A stretch of DNA of 64,000 nt, taken from Microbacterium murale (GTDB lineage Bacteria; Actinomycetota; Actinomycetes; Actinomycetales; Microbacteriaceae). Location: NCBI RefSeq assembly GCF_014635185.1, contig NZ_BMCM01000002.1, positions 434,001 to 498,000 of the forward strand. Reading direction: 5' to 3'. The notes under the pieces were generated by a model that saw only the letters and a list, made by a program, of their open reading frames with translations, was not told where the DNA came from and made no database searches. Shown in pieces: positions 36,957 through 47,200 of this stretch. The position numbers and the translations under genes are program-made. Numbering within the stretch: position 1 is the stretch's first letter; each line of letters begins with the position of its first letter.

Positions 36957-36962
36957 ACGATA
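36957..36962 (-). promoter_or_regulatory. -10 element TATCGT of the OsmC gene
   Basis: Six nt before ATG 36950; no Shine-Dalgarno. Confidence 0.5.
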
Positions 36963-37017
36963 ACGGCGCCGTGCGTCCGCGGCGACGGATCCCGTCATCC
37001 ACCGTCACATCACGCGA

Positions 37018-37332
37018 TCAGGCAGTGGCGCGCGCGGCGCGCTTCTCTTCCTGGAAGACCCGGATCGCCTCATAGCGCTCGGCGGAGCGGGCCTTGCGCT
37101 TGTCGGCCTCCTGCTCGCGATTCTTCGGAGGCGCGGAAGTCACCAGTCCGTCGAGAAGGGCACGGGTCGCCAGTTCGATCTCTGCCACGGCGCGGTCGAA
37201 GACTGCCTGATTGACCCTGGACGGTGCGTTCGTTCCGGAGATCTTGCGCACGAACTGCACGGCGGCGTCGTGACACTCCTCGTCAGTCGCGGCAGGTTCC
37301 AGATTGTTCAACGGGACGATGTTGCGGCACAT
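37018..37332 (-). CDS. DUF2277 protein
   Basis: 104 aa. It starts MCRNIVPLNNLEPAATDEE, the defining N-terminus of the family, continues with QFVRKISGTNAPSRVNQAVF and ends in a basic helix. Function unknown. Cys2 is conserved in the family. Confidence 0.9.
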   Translation of the reverse strand: MCRNIVPLNNLEPAATDEECHDAAVQFVRKISGTNAPSRVNQAVFDRAVAEIELATRALLDGLVTSAPPKNREQEADKRKARSAERYEAIRVFQEEKRAARATA

Positions 37333-37338
37333 GCCAGC

Positions 37339-37344
37339 ACGCTA
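37339..37344 (-). promoter_or_regulatory. -10 element TAGCGT of the DUF2277 gene
   Basis: Six nt before ATG 37332; no Shine-Dalgarno. Confidence 0.5.
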
Positions 37345-37415
37345 CGCCGGACCACGGACTCTCGCCAGAGGTCGCCCGAGCCCCGCACGGAGACACAGGC
37401 CGCGGAAACGGCAGG

Positions 37416-39203
37416 TCAGTCCGTCGTGAGTTGCTGCAGAGCCTCGGTGCGCGGCGCGTTCGGGAACAGCATCCGGAACTCCGTGCCCTCCCCCTCGGTG
37501 CTGGTGAAGTCCATCGTGCCCTCGTGAGCCATGACGATCGCACGTGTGATCACCAAGCCCAAGCCGATCCCTGGCACCGCGTTGCGCGTTGCCGTGGAAG
37601 CCCGGAAGAACCGAGTGAACAGCATCCGCTGCTCGTCTTTCGGAATGCCCAGACCCGTATCTCGCACGGCGAGGATCACGACGCCGTCCGCGTGCTGCAC
37701 GCGGACGAGGACGTTCCCGCCCGCGGGGGTGAACTTGATCGCGTTCGAAAGCAGATTGTCCAGCGCCTGCCCGATGCGTCCCGCGTCGGCGAGCATGCGC
37801 ACCGGCTGCTCCGGAATCTCTACGCTCAGCTCGACACCTTCGCGCTCCGCGTGCGGACCTGCGGAGACGACCGACGCACGCGCACAATCACGCAGATCGA
37901 TCTCCTGCTTCGTGATCGAGAATCTGCCGGATTCGGCCTGTGCGGTGAAGAGCAGATCTCCGACGAGGTTGAGCAGTCGCTGCGCATTGCGCTCGATGAT
38001 GTCGGCGAACTCGGCCTGATCGGTCGTCAGCGGCTGCGCCGGGTCGTTGCGCAGCAGATCGAGGAATCCGATGATCGCGCTCAGCGGGGTGCGCAGCTCA
38101 TGCGAGATCATCCCGACGAACTCGTCCTTCATGCGCGCGACCTCGACCGCGCGGGTCTCATCCGTGACGACGAAGATGTATCCCTCGGGCTGGTTCTTCG
38201 ACCCCTGCCTGCGGGTCACGGTGACTCTCGCCGGTACCGTCGAGCTGCCGGCCGTCGTCACCTGGATGTCGCCGTCGAGCGGGATCTCAGCGGCGGCGCG
38301 CGCGAACAGCGCTCGCAGCCCAGGGTGAACCTCCGACGGCGCATCACGGTCGGTCTCGGGAAGCTCGTCCGCGATCACGCGAAGAACGTCCTCCGAGAAG
38401 AACCGGTCGATGCAGACGTCATCCAGTGCTTCGCGGCTTGAAAGCCCCAGCAGCCGCTCGGCACCCGGGTTCCAGGCCACGATGATGCCGCGATCATCAG
38501 TCGCGATCACGGCCTGCGCGGTGATGGATGCCCACAGGCTCTCGAACGAATCCAGCAACGCACGGTACTGCCGCTCGCTCTCCCGCAGGCTCGCGACCAT
38601 CTCGACGTTCTCTGCGAGAGCTTCGGTGCGCTCGGTGACGAGGCGCTCGGCCAAGTCTGCGCGCAGACGCTGCTGACGCGAGAGCTCGTTCACCACCGCC
38701 GCGACCGCCGCGAACACGAGAGGACTGATCACTCCGCGCAGCCAGTCGACCGCACGCACCGGCGGTTCCAGGAAGTACGGCGTGAGCACGGCGACAGAAC
38801 TGAGCACTGCCACGAGGACCACATAGCGGATGCCTGGCGCAGCCGCGAGCCAGATCACCGGCAGCAGCACGAGCGAGCCGAACAGCGACTGCGCCCCTCC
38901 AGTGCCGGCGCGGATGCCACCCAGCCCGACGATGTCGATCATCGGAATGATGAGGACGGCGATGCCGTCGAGGTCGCCGCGCACGCTGAGCACGATCGCA
39001 TACACGGTGGCAGCGGCGATCAGGGCGCTGCCGACGACGGTCGCCGTCAGGTCGCTGAACCCGAGTTCGGGGATGAAGGCGACGAGGATCAGGGCGATGA
39101 GGGCTGCAACGATCGTGGGGAGCTGTTTCACGATCGGCGTGGGATTGTCGAGAAGTCGACGCCACGGGCTCTCGATGCGATCCTGCGTTGTCACGGCGTT
39201 CAT
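37416..39203 (-). CDS. Membrane PAS sensor histidine kinase
   Basis: 595 aa. Five to six membrane helices (~28-190) form an integral sensor module; a coiled coil (~190-225) leads to a PAS domain (~230-365; QAVIATDDRGIIVAWNPGAE). HisKA follows with the phospho-acceptor His in MISHELRTPLSAIIGF, then HATPase with N box DNLLSNAIKFTP, G1 DTGLGIP and G2 GIGLGLVITRAI. Last gene of the seven-gene operon, overlapping the receiver gene by 4 nt. Probable partners are the stand-alone receiver and the receiver-deacetylase fusion. Confidence 0.93.
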   Translation of the reverse strand: MNAVTTQDRIESPWRRLLDNPTPIVKQLPTIVAALIALILVAFIPELGFSDLTATVVGSALIAAATVYAIVLSVRGDLDGIAVLIIPMIDIVGLGGIRAGTGGAQSLFGSLVLLPVIWLAAAPGIRYVVLVAVLSSVAVLTPYFLEPPVRAVDWLRGVISPLVFAAVAAVVNELSRQQRLRADLAERLVTERTEALAENVEMVASLRESERQYRALLDSFESLWASITAQAVIATDDRGIIVAWNPGAERLLGLSSREALDDVCIDRFFSEDVLRVIADELPETDRDAPSEVHPGLRALFARAAAEIPLDGDIQVTTAGSSTVPARVTVTRRQGSKNQPEGYIFVVTDETRAVEVARMKDEFVGMISHELRTPLSAIIGFLDLLRNDPAQPLTTDQAEFADIIERNAQRLLNLVGDLLFTAQAESGRFSITKQEIDLRDCARASVVSAGPHAEREGVELSVEIPEQPVRMLADAGRIGQALDNLLSNAIKFTPAGGNVLVRVQHADGVVILAVRDTGLGIPKDEQRMLFTRFFRASTATRNAVPGIGLGLVITRAIVMAHEGTMDFTSTEGEGTEFRMLFPNAPRTEALQQLTTD

Positions 39204-39547
39204 GCGCTGATCCGTCCGAGCGCGTCATGAAGCCGCGCGCCGGTGATCGGCTTCGGCAGAGCCGCGTCGGCGGGCGGATAGTCCTCCGGGTTGAGCACGG
39301 AGCTGATGATGACGAAGCAGTGCGGGAAACGCTCGCGAATCCTGCGAGCGCACTCCTGACCGGACATCCCAGGCAGGATCAGGTCGACGACGGCGATCGC
39401 CGGGTCTATGCCGTCGAACGCGGCGATCGCGGACTCTGCATCCGATGCCGTGAATGCGTCGTAGCCCTCCCGGGTGAGGTGGCGACGCAGCAGCGCGGTC
39501 TGGTCGTCGCTGTCTTCGACGATGAGCGCGAGAGGTCGAGCGCTCAT
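39200..39547 (-). CDS. Stand-alone response-regulator receiver
   Basis: 115 aa CheY-like domain without an output domain. Acidic pair Glu11-Asp12, phospho-acceptor Asp55 (AVVDLILPG), Ser82 at the switch Thr/Ser site and Lys99 (LPKP) are all present, so it should be phosphorylatable. It overlaps the kinase gene and the 53-residue membrane protein by 4 nt each. It could relay phosphate between the kinase and the receiver-deacetylase. Confidence 0.9.
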   Translation of the reverse strand: MSARPLALIVEDSDDQTALLRRHLTREGYDAFTASDAESAIAAFDGIDPAIAVVDLILPGMSGQECARRIRERFPHCFVIISSVLNPEDYPPADAALPKPITGARLHDALGRISA

Positions 39548-39705
39548 CGCAGGAACAGCTCTCGCAACACGACGACGCCGGCGACGATCACCACGGAGAC
39601 GACCCCCTGCCACAGCAGGTGGCGCTCTCTCCTCGCGTCGCGTGCGATCTCCTCCGATTCGGCCGCATAGTCCGATTCGGCCTCATACGATGACGATCCG
39701 GTCAT
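39544..39705 (-). CDS. 53-residue single-pass membrane protein
   Basis: An acidic, Ser/Glu-rich N-terminus (TGSSSYEAESDYAAESEEIA) is followed by a basic stretch and one helix (LLWQGVVSVVIVAGVVVLRE). It was easily missed inside a larger open frame. Its ATG overlaps the glycosyltransferase stop by 4 nt and its stop overlaps the receiver start by 4 nt, which argues strongly that it is translated. It may be an accessory subunit of the glycosyltransferase; there is no direct evidence. Confidence 0.72.
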   Translation of the reverse strand: MTGSSSYEAESDYAAESEEIARDARRERHLLWQGVVSVVIVAGVVVLRELFLR

Positions 39706-41192
39706 GAGTCGACCCGTCCGATCTTCTCGGTCTTGATCCATGCGGCGTCGGCATGACGCCATTCCTTGACGTAAGAATCCACGGTGATGGCGCACAGGAG
39801 CGAACCATAACCGAAGACGTACAGGAGCAGCCCCGCGAAGAAGTGTCCGCCCGGCAGATGCTCGATCGCGCGCGCGAGCCAGACGCCGAGCATCGAGATG
39901 GGTCCCCACAGGTAGAAGATCACAGACCAGACGAATCGGGTCTGATCCGTCAGCGCGCCGCCGAGCAGAGTCACGATGCTCACGAACAGCCAGGGGAAGA
40001 GCGCGATGGCCATGAGGATGAGCGCCCCGAGCCCCGGGAACAGGATCGCCTCGCGCCAGGAGCGCCAGCCGACGCGGGAATCCAGCTGCACGGAGTAGAC
40101 GATGGAGAACAGGTAGACGCACGCCGCGAAGATCCACATGAACCGGAACACGACTTCGGCGATGTCGCTGTGCAGCAGGAGCAGTGTCAGCAGCGCGAGA
40201 GCCGCGAGCAGCATGAACGCGGGAAGCAGCAGGATCGTGAACCACGACAGCCCGAAGACGAAGCTGCCGAGGTTGTGGACACGACTCGGCCGGAACCACA
40301 GTCTGCGATAGATGGACGTCAGCTGCACGTTGCCGCGAGCCCACCGCAGCCGCTGCTTCCACAGGGCGTCGATCGTTCGAGGCTCTTCGGCGTAGACCAC
40401 CGCATGAGGCTCGAACACCATCCGGCGACCCTTCAACTGACCCTCGAACGTCGTCATCGTGTCCTCTGCGAGCGTGCCGCTCGGAATGCGGCCGCCGATC
40501 GCCTCGAGGTTCGCCCGTGAGTGCAACTGTGCACCGCCGGCCAGGCAGGCGATCGCCCCCTGCACGTTCTGCGCGCGACGGGAGGAGAGCTGGCTTATGA
40601 CGTACTCCACGCCGATGAAGCGGGTCAGGTAATTGCGATCGCGACTGCCCTCCGCGATGTACGCCGTCACCGCCCCGACCTTCTCATCCGCGAGGTGCCT
40701 GCTGAGCTTGCGCAGTGAGTCCTTCGCGAAGATCACGTCGGCGTCCATGATGAGGACGGCTTCGGTCCAGTCATCCGCCAGCACGACATCGAGACCGTGG
40801 TTCAGCGTATGCGCCTTGCCCTCTCCGCCGACGTCGCGGCGCAGGTGATTCACTCGTCCCGGATATGCCTGCGACTTCGCGGCGACGATCTCCGGCGTGT
40901 CGTCAGTGGAGGCATCGTCGATGACGAAGACCCTCAGGCGTTCAGCGGGGTACTCCAGTTGGAGGATGCGCTCGATGGCGGGCCCGATGACCATCCCCTC
41001 ATTCCACGCCGGGATCAGGACGGCGATGTTCGGGTGGTACGGCTTCGCACGGCTGTAGTGATTGCGGAACGCGTGCACCGGCAGCGTGAGGAACTGCAGT
41101 GCGGTGTTGATCACGGGCAGGGTACCGACGAGCACGCACGCGAGCAGGAAGATGACGACGCTGACCTGCAGCCAGGTGAGATCAGCGATCAC
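39702..41192 (-). CDS. Processive family-2 glycosyltransferase (PgaC/hyaluronan-synthase-like)
   Basis: 496 aa membrane enzyme that should polymerise and export a beta-linked polysaccharide. An N-terminal helix (~8-38) precedes the GT-A domain with DD (92-93), DAD (150-152), the ED acid pair (243-244) and QRLRW (280-284), the Q/RxxRW signature of processive enzymes. Five to six helices follow (~305-470). The sugar is not determined, but a deacetylase-type gene in the operon favours N-acetylhexosamine. It overlaps the PHP gene by 4 nt. Confidence 0.92.
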   Translation of the reverse strand: MIADLTWLQVSVVIFLLACVLVGTLPVINTALQFLTLPVHAFRNHYSRAKPYHPNIAVLIPAWNEGMVIGPAIERILQLEYPAERLRVFVIDDASTDDTPEIVAAKSQAYPGRVNHLRRDVGGEGKAHTLNHGLDVVLADDWTEAVLIMDADVIFAKDSLRKLSRHLADEKVGAVTAYIAEGSRDRNYLTRFIGVEYVISQLSSRRAQNVQGAIACLAGGAQLHSRANLEAIGGRIPSGTLAEDTMTTFEGQLKGRRMVFEPHAVVYAEEPRTIDALWKQRLRWARGNVQLTSIYRRLWFRPSRVHNLGSFVFGLSWFTILLLPAFMLLAALALLTLLLLHSDIAEVVFRFMWIFAACVYLFSIVYSVQLDSRVGWRSWREAILFPGLGALILMAIALFPWLFVSIVTLLGGALTDQTRFVWSVIFYLWGPISMLGVWLARAIEHLPGGHFFAGLLLYVFGYGSLLCAITVDSYVKEWRHADAAWIKTEKIGRVDS

Positions 41193-41899
41193 GTGACGGC
41201 CTCGCCGACCAGCTGGCGCACGCGCGAGTACCGTCCGACGGTCGAGGCCTCATGACTGTCGGTCGACGCGACGAGCGTCGCTCCGGCGTCGTGCAGTGCG
41301 GCGAGCGCTGCGGGTGCGGGGCATCCCCACTTCTCGTTCACCTCGACGAGCGTGTCGCTCGCCGCTGCGGCCTCGGCCCAGGCAGTGAGGCGCTCACCGC
41401 CCAGGTCGCTCTCGTCCAGTCCGATCTTCGGGACGATGGAGAAGCAGTGCGCGAGTTGGTTTCCCGGGTGGCGTCGCATCGAGGCGATCAAGGCCGTGAC
41501 GAGCTGGTCGAGGACGTCGTCGCTCTTCCAACCCGCGGCGATGCGTTCGCGGACGGCGGTCGGGCTGAGCGGCCCGCCCTCACCGGGGAACTGATGATCG
41601 GCGATCAGGATGCGGTCGATCCCCGTCGGCAGGGCGGGGATGTCGAGTTCTCCGGATGCATCGAGGATCTTGGCCTCGACGCCGGTGAGCACGGTGAGCC
41701 CTTCGGGGACGACCAGCGACCGAACGGCAGCCAGGTATTCGGGCACCCAGGTCGTGCTCTGGCGCACGTGGTCGACGAGGCGCAGCGTCCTCAGCCCAGC
41801 GGCGTGCGCGGCGGCCACGTTCTCCTCGGGCGAGGAGACGGCGTCATCCGAGAACGTCGAGTGCACGTGGTGATCACCGCGCAGCAGCGCGTCGATCAT
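41189..41899 (-). CDS. PHP-domain phosphoesterase
   Basis: 236 aa metal-dependent hydrolase. GDHHVHSTFSDDA (residues ~8-20) gives the first metal motif; GVEAKI, ADHQF, AHCFS and STDSHEAS give the later His/Asp/Glu ligands. It resembles histidinol-phosphatase-like or CpsB-type PHP enzymes. In this operon it could dephosphorylate a sugar phosphate or a protein; substrate unknown. It overlaps both neighbours by 4 nt. Confidence 0.88.
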   Translation of the reverse strand: MIDALLRGDHHVHSTFSDDAVSSPEENVAAAHAAGLRTLRLVDHVRQSTTWVPEYLAAVRSLVVPEGLTVLTGVEAKILDASGELDIPALPTGIDRILIADHQFPGEGGPLSPTAVRERIAAGWKSDDVLDQLVTALIASMRRHPGNQLAHCFSIVPKIGLDESDLGGERLTAWAEAAAASDTLVEVNEKWGCPAPAALAALHDAGATLVASTDSHEASTVGRYSRVRQLVGEAVT

Positions 41900-42885
41900 G
41901 AATCCTCCTGGTGACCGGCGTGCGGAGACTCCAGCAGTTCATCGATCTCGACCACGATGTCTTCGAGGAAACGCACCGACGCCACCTCTCGGAACGGCAC
42001 CCGGCGGGGCAGCTCATCACCGAGGAACAGATCGACGACGAGCGAGGGGATGTCGACGCCGGCTGCGATCGTGAGCGGCAGCGCACCGGGAAAGCGCGGG
42101 TTCACCTCCAGCAGCATCGCGCGTCCTGCCCGATCGCGACGCAGCTGGACGTTGGCCACGCCGACAAGGCCGATGGCCCTGGCGATGATCGCTGCAGTCT
42201 CCTGCAGTTCCTCGTCGTGCACCGTCCGGCCGGCGATCGCGACACCAGAGTCGACTCGCGCGCGCGTGCGGGGCACGGCGGCGACGACGTGTCCGGTCGC
42301 GTCCGCGATCACGTCGACCGAATACTCCTCGCCGGGCAGGAGATCCTGCACGATGAGGCCTTCATCGGTCGGGAGTGCTTCGAGCGCCGCGCGGTCGGGC
42401 ACGACGCGGATGCCGCGACTGCCGGCTCCCTGCCGAGGCTTGGCGAACGCCGGGAACTCCCAATCGACTTCCAGGGCGTCGGGTCCCGCGAGGACGGTCC
42501 GCGGCGCACGCCCGGTCGCCGCGCACCGATCGGCGAGGACGAGTTTGTCCAACGCCGTGCGCAGCGTCTCGGCTGACGGCGCGGCGAGGACGGCCGGTGC
42601 GAGTTCATCGCGACGATCAGCGACTGCTTCAAGCTCGACGTCGACGGTCGAGATGACCAGGTCGAGCCGGTCGTCCGCGACGAGGCGCACCAGCGCCGGC
42701 ACGAAGTCCTCGGACTTCCCCGGTGGAACGAGCCGGCGCTGAGCGGGCGGGACGAGATAGATCCCGCTGGCCCAGCCGTCCATGTCGGCGGCGAACACCG
42801 TCAGATCGTCGCGCTTCAACAGCGATCGGATCACGGCGACTCCTGCGGGACCACCCGCGCCGGTCACCAGCACACGCGTGGTCAT
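41896..42885 (-). CDS. ATP-grasp carboxylate-amine ligase-like protein
   Basis: 329 aa. The N-terminal Rossmann-like part (RVLVTGAGGPAGVAVIRSLL) resembles carbamoyl-phosphate-synthase-like ATP-grasp proteins. PAFAKPRQGAGSRGIRVV, VQDLLPGEEYSVDV and MLLEVNPRFPGALPL carry the ATP and Mg sites. It should ligate a carboxylate to an amine or thiol via an acyl phosphate; substrates unknown. The start overlaps the preceding stop by one nt. Confidence 0.88.
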   Translation of the reverse strand: MTTRVLVTGAGGPAGVAVIRSLLKRDDLTVFAADMDGWASGIYLVPPAQRRLVPPGKSEDFVPALVRLVADDRLDLVISTVDVELEAVADRRDELAPAVLAAPSAETLRTALDKLVLADRCAATGRAPRTVLAGPDALEVDWEFPAFAKPRQGAGSRGIRVVPDRAALEALPTDEGLIVQDLLPGEEYSVDVIADATGHVVAAVPRTRARVDSGVAIAGRTVHDEELQETAAIIARAIGLVGVANVQLRRDRAGRAMLLEVNPRFPGALPLTIAAGVDIPSLVVDLFLGDELPRRVPFREVASVRFLEDIVVEIDELLESPHAGHQEDS

Positions 42886-43928
42886 CAGCTCTCCAGTCGG
42901 GAGGGTTCATGGACGCGAATGGCGTCAGCGGTCTCGCGCACGATCTCGAGCGGCTCCACAGCGGTGCCGCCACCGAACCGCGACCAGTAACGGGCGGTCG
43001 CCATCACGAAATCGGAGGTCAGGTAGTCCCTGTTCGCCGTCTGGCTCCGGAAGCACTCGAGCAGTTCGATCTTCTGCGTCATGAACTGATCCACCCTCAC
43101 GAAGCGCGTGGGCCGATAGTCGATGGTGGCCGAAGGGCTCTGATAGCAGGCGACCGTGCCGACCTTGCGCGTCGCCACGACGGTGGCTTCCCCGACGGCG
43201 CGGTGATCCTGATGGCGATCGTTCGCGGAGTGCGTGTAGACGATGGTCGGCTGCACCTCGCGCACGACCTCTTCGATGAGCCGCACAGTGGGTCCGCCTC
43301 CGGAGATCTCCGTGTCGATGAGGTCTTTGAGGAACAGACGGGCGCGCAGCCTTTCGGCTGCGGCGAGAGACTCGTGCTGACGGCTGTCGGCGTCACCGCC
43401 CTGAGATCCCCGCGAGAGGGTCAGGATCGTGATGTCGTCGCCGGCGTGCGCATGTGCGGAGAGGATGCCGCCCACGCCGATCTCGACGTCGTCCGGGTGC
43501 GCCCCTATCGCGAGAACGACCTGCTTGCTTCGTCGCTCCTCGCGTCGACGACGCCCCTCCTCCGCCAGGCGTGTGACGACCTCGACGAGTTTGGCGCTGT
43601 CGATCGGCTTGGTGAGGAACTCGTCCGCCTGCGCGCGCAGCGCGGCGACCGCGTAGTCGACCGAGACGTGCGCGGTCATGATGACCACAGGCACATCGGG
43701 CACGCGGATCCGGAGCTGCTCGAGCAGTTCCAGTCCGCTCACACCGGGCATCTCGATGTCGGCGACGACGACGTCCGGCGGAACGGCTTCCACCTGGGCC
43801 AGGGCGCTCAGGCCGTCCGCGGCGACGTCGACGGTGCATCCGGCGCGCCGTTCCAGCAGCGTCTTGACGAGCAGTGCGACGTCAGGGTCGTCATCGACGA
43901 CGAGTATGCGAGGAACGTCCTCCGGCAT
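42885..43928 (-). CDS. Response regulator receiver fused to a PIG-L (LmbE) deacetylase
   Basis: 347 aa. Residues 1-125 are a receiver: Asp12-Asp14, phospho-acceptor Asp57 (VVADIEMPG), Thr85, Lys107. A basic linker (~126-136) leads to a PIG-L domain with the zinc motif AHPDD (143-147) and HSANDRHQDHRAVG (a HxxDHxxxG-type motif). PIG-L enzymes remove acetyl groups from GlcNAc-type sugars. This architecture makes the enzyme the output of a two-component system. ATG 43928 has AAGGAG upstream. First gene of the seven-gene operon. Confidence 0.92.
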   Translation of the reverse strand: MPEDVPRILVVDDDPDVALLVKTLLERRAGCTVDVAADGLSALAQVEAVPPDVVVADIEMPGVSGLELLEQLRIRVPDVPVVIMTAHVSVDYAVAALRAQADEFLTKPIDSAKLVEVVTRLAEEGRRRREERRSKQVVLAIGAHPDDVEIGVGGILSAHAHAGDDITILTLSRGSQGGDADSRQHESLAAAERLRARLFLKDLIDTEISGGGPTVRLIEEVVREVQPTIVYTHSANDRHQDHRAVGEATVVATRKVGTVACYQSPSATIDYRPTRFVRVDQFMTQKIELLECFRSQTANRDYLTSDFVMATARYWSRFGGGTAVEPLEIVRETADAIRVHEPSRLES

Positions 43929-44090
43929 GGGTGCAGCACTCCTTGGGGAGATTCCCTGCCGATCTGGGGAAATCAGCGGCGACGGTTCCGAGCCTTCATC
44001 AGCCGGCGCGCAGAGGGAAAGGGGCGAGTGAGGTCTCGTCGATTGTCGCACAGCGCTACCGGCGGAACCCTCTCGCGTACGCGGGGATGC

Positions 44091-44124
44091 GAAAAGGGCG
44101 GATGCCGCAGCATCCGCCCCTTTC
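44091..44124 (-). terminator. guaB terminator
   Basis: GAAAAGGGCGGATGC, a CGCA loop and the complementary arm ending CCCCTTTC, 14 nt past the guaB stop; the plus-strand A4 gives a U-run on the guaB transcript. The rest of the 209-bp gap (43929-44137) should hold the promoter of the seven-gene operon; I see no clear box. Confidence 0.75.
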
Positions 44125-44137
44125 CTGGAAACGGGAT

Positions 44138-45763
<1,626 letters not shown>

Positions 45764-45880
45764 TTACACCTGTGTCACCAATCGGCCGCGCGGCTAGTGA
45801 ATCGCCACTTCGCCCAGTACGCTCAAATCCACGCCTGCGGCCGACCCGAAGCCGCGGCGAGCACTCACAGTGGAGGTTGC

Positions 45881-47197
45881 GTGGGACCCACGTCTACAGC
45901 CGTCCGACGCGTCCGGCCATGGTTGGTCGCGCTCCTCGGCGTGCTGATCGCTCTATCAGCCATGGTGCTCCAGCCACCGGCATCCGCTCTCGCAGACGAG
46001 ACGGACGACGGCCAGGAGATCACCGATTTCTACTTCGCCGGGGTGATCACGTTCGACGACGAACCGATCCCCGACGTCACCGTCAAGATCGAGGGGAACG
46101 GCTTCGACGCCGAGACCGACACGGATGCCGAGGGCAAGTGGCGACTCTATGTTCCGGAGAAGGAGACCTACACGCTCACTGTTGATGAGGACACGCTCCC
46201 CGAAGGCGTGATCGTCGAAGGCGACTCCGCATCACAGGAGGTGGAGTTCGCGCTCACGAACACGAAGATCGTGAACCTGTTCCTCGGAGAGGGCGTCCGA
46301 GAGACGACATCGTTCATCGATCAGCTGCTCTCCCGCATCGTGGGCGGGCTGAACTTCGGTCTGCTGCTGGGTCTCGCGTCCATGGGCGCCGCCCTCATCT
46401 ACGGCACGACGCGCCTGTCGAACTTCGCCCATGGCGAGATGGTCACCTGGGGCGCTGTGGTCGCGCTGCTGTTCACGACGTTCTGGCACCTGCCCCTCTG
46501 GCTCGGCATCATCGCGGCAGTCATCGGAGGCGGTCTGCTGGGGCTCGCCCTGGATGCCGGGCTCTGGCGTCCGCTCCGGCGACGAGGTCTCGGCATCGTG
46601 CAGCTGATGATCGTCAGCATCGGGCTCTCGCTCGCACTGCGCTACGTGCTGCAGTACATGATCGGCGGCAGCACGTACCAGCTGCAGGGTGCGAGCCCGA
46701 CGCCGATCAAGTTCGGTCCGATCTCGCTGTCGTACATCGACATGATCGGCATGGGGACGAGCATCGTCGTCATCCTCGGCGTGGCCTTCTTCCTCACCCG
46801 CACCAGGGTCGGCAAGGCCACCAGAGCCATCTCCGACAATCCGCAGCTGGCCGCGGCATCCGGAATCGATGTCGACAAGGTCGTGCGGATCGTGTGGGTG
46901 CTCGCTGGAGTGCTCGCCGCGATCTCCGGCGTCCTGTGGGCGTACTTCCGCCCCGGGGTGAAGTGGGACATGGGCATGCAGATGCTGCTGCTCATCTTCT
47001 GCGCCATCACGCTCGGCGGCCTCGGCTCCGCGATCGGCGCGCTCATCGGTTCGATCATCGTCGGCCTGGCCGTCGAGGTCTCGACGCTGCTGGGTGTGCC
47101 GTCTGATCTCAAGTACGCGACCGCGCTGGTCGCGCTGATCGTGATCCTTCTCGTCAGGCCGCAGGGCCTGCTCGGGCGCAGGGAAAGGCTGGGCTGA
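45881..47197 (+). CDS. livH: LivH-type branched-chain amino acid permease with N-terminal extracellular domain
   Basis: 438 aa. A signal peptide/anchor (~10-38, ending ASALA) precedes a ~85-residue beta-sandwich of the carboxypeptidase-regulatory type (GVITFDDEPIPDVTVKIEGN; DAEGKWRLYVPEKETYTLTV), then a full LivH permease from ~150 (GGLNFGLLLGLASMGAALIY; SNFAHGEM; ARAISDNPQLAAASGI-type EAA loop reading TRAISDNPQLAAASGID). LivH proteins are normally ~290-310 aa, so the first ~145 residues are an addition. GTG 45881 has GGAGG upstream. First gene of livHMGF, divergent from guaB across 240 bp. Confidence 0.88.
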   Translation: MGPTSTAVRRVRPWLVALLGVLIALSAMVLQPPASALADETDDGQEITDFYFAGVITFDDEPIPDVTVKIEGNGFDAETDTDAEGKWRLYVPEKETYTLTVDEDTLPEGVIVEGDSASQEVEFALTNTKIVNLFLGEGVRETTSFIDQLLSRIVGGLNFGLLLGLASMGAALIYGTTRLSNFAHGEMVTWGAVVALLFTTFWHLPLWLGIIAAVIGGGLLGLALDAGLWRPLRRRGLGIVQLMIVSIGLSLALRYVLQYMIGGSTYQLQGASPTPIKFGPISLSYIDMIGMGTSIVVILGVAFFLTRTRVGKATRAISDNPQLAAASGIDVDKVVRIVWVLAGVLAAISGVLWAYFRPGVKWDMGMQMLLLIFCAITLGGLGSAIGALIGSIIVGLAVEVSTLLGVPSDLKYATALVALIVILLVRPQGLLGRRERLG

Positions 47198-47200
47198 CGC

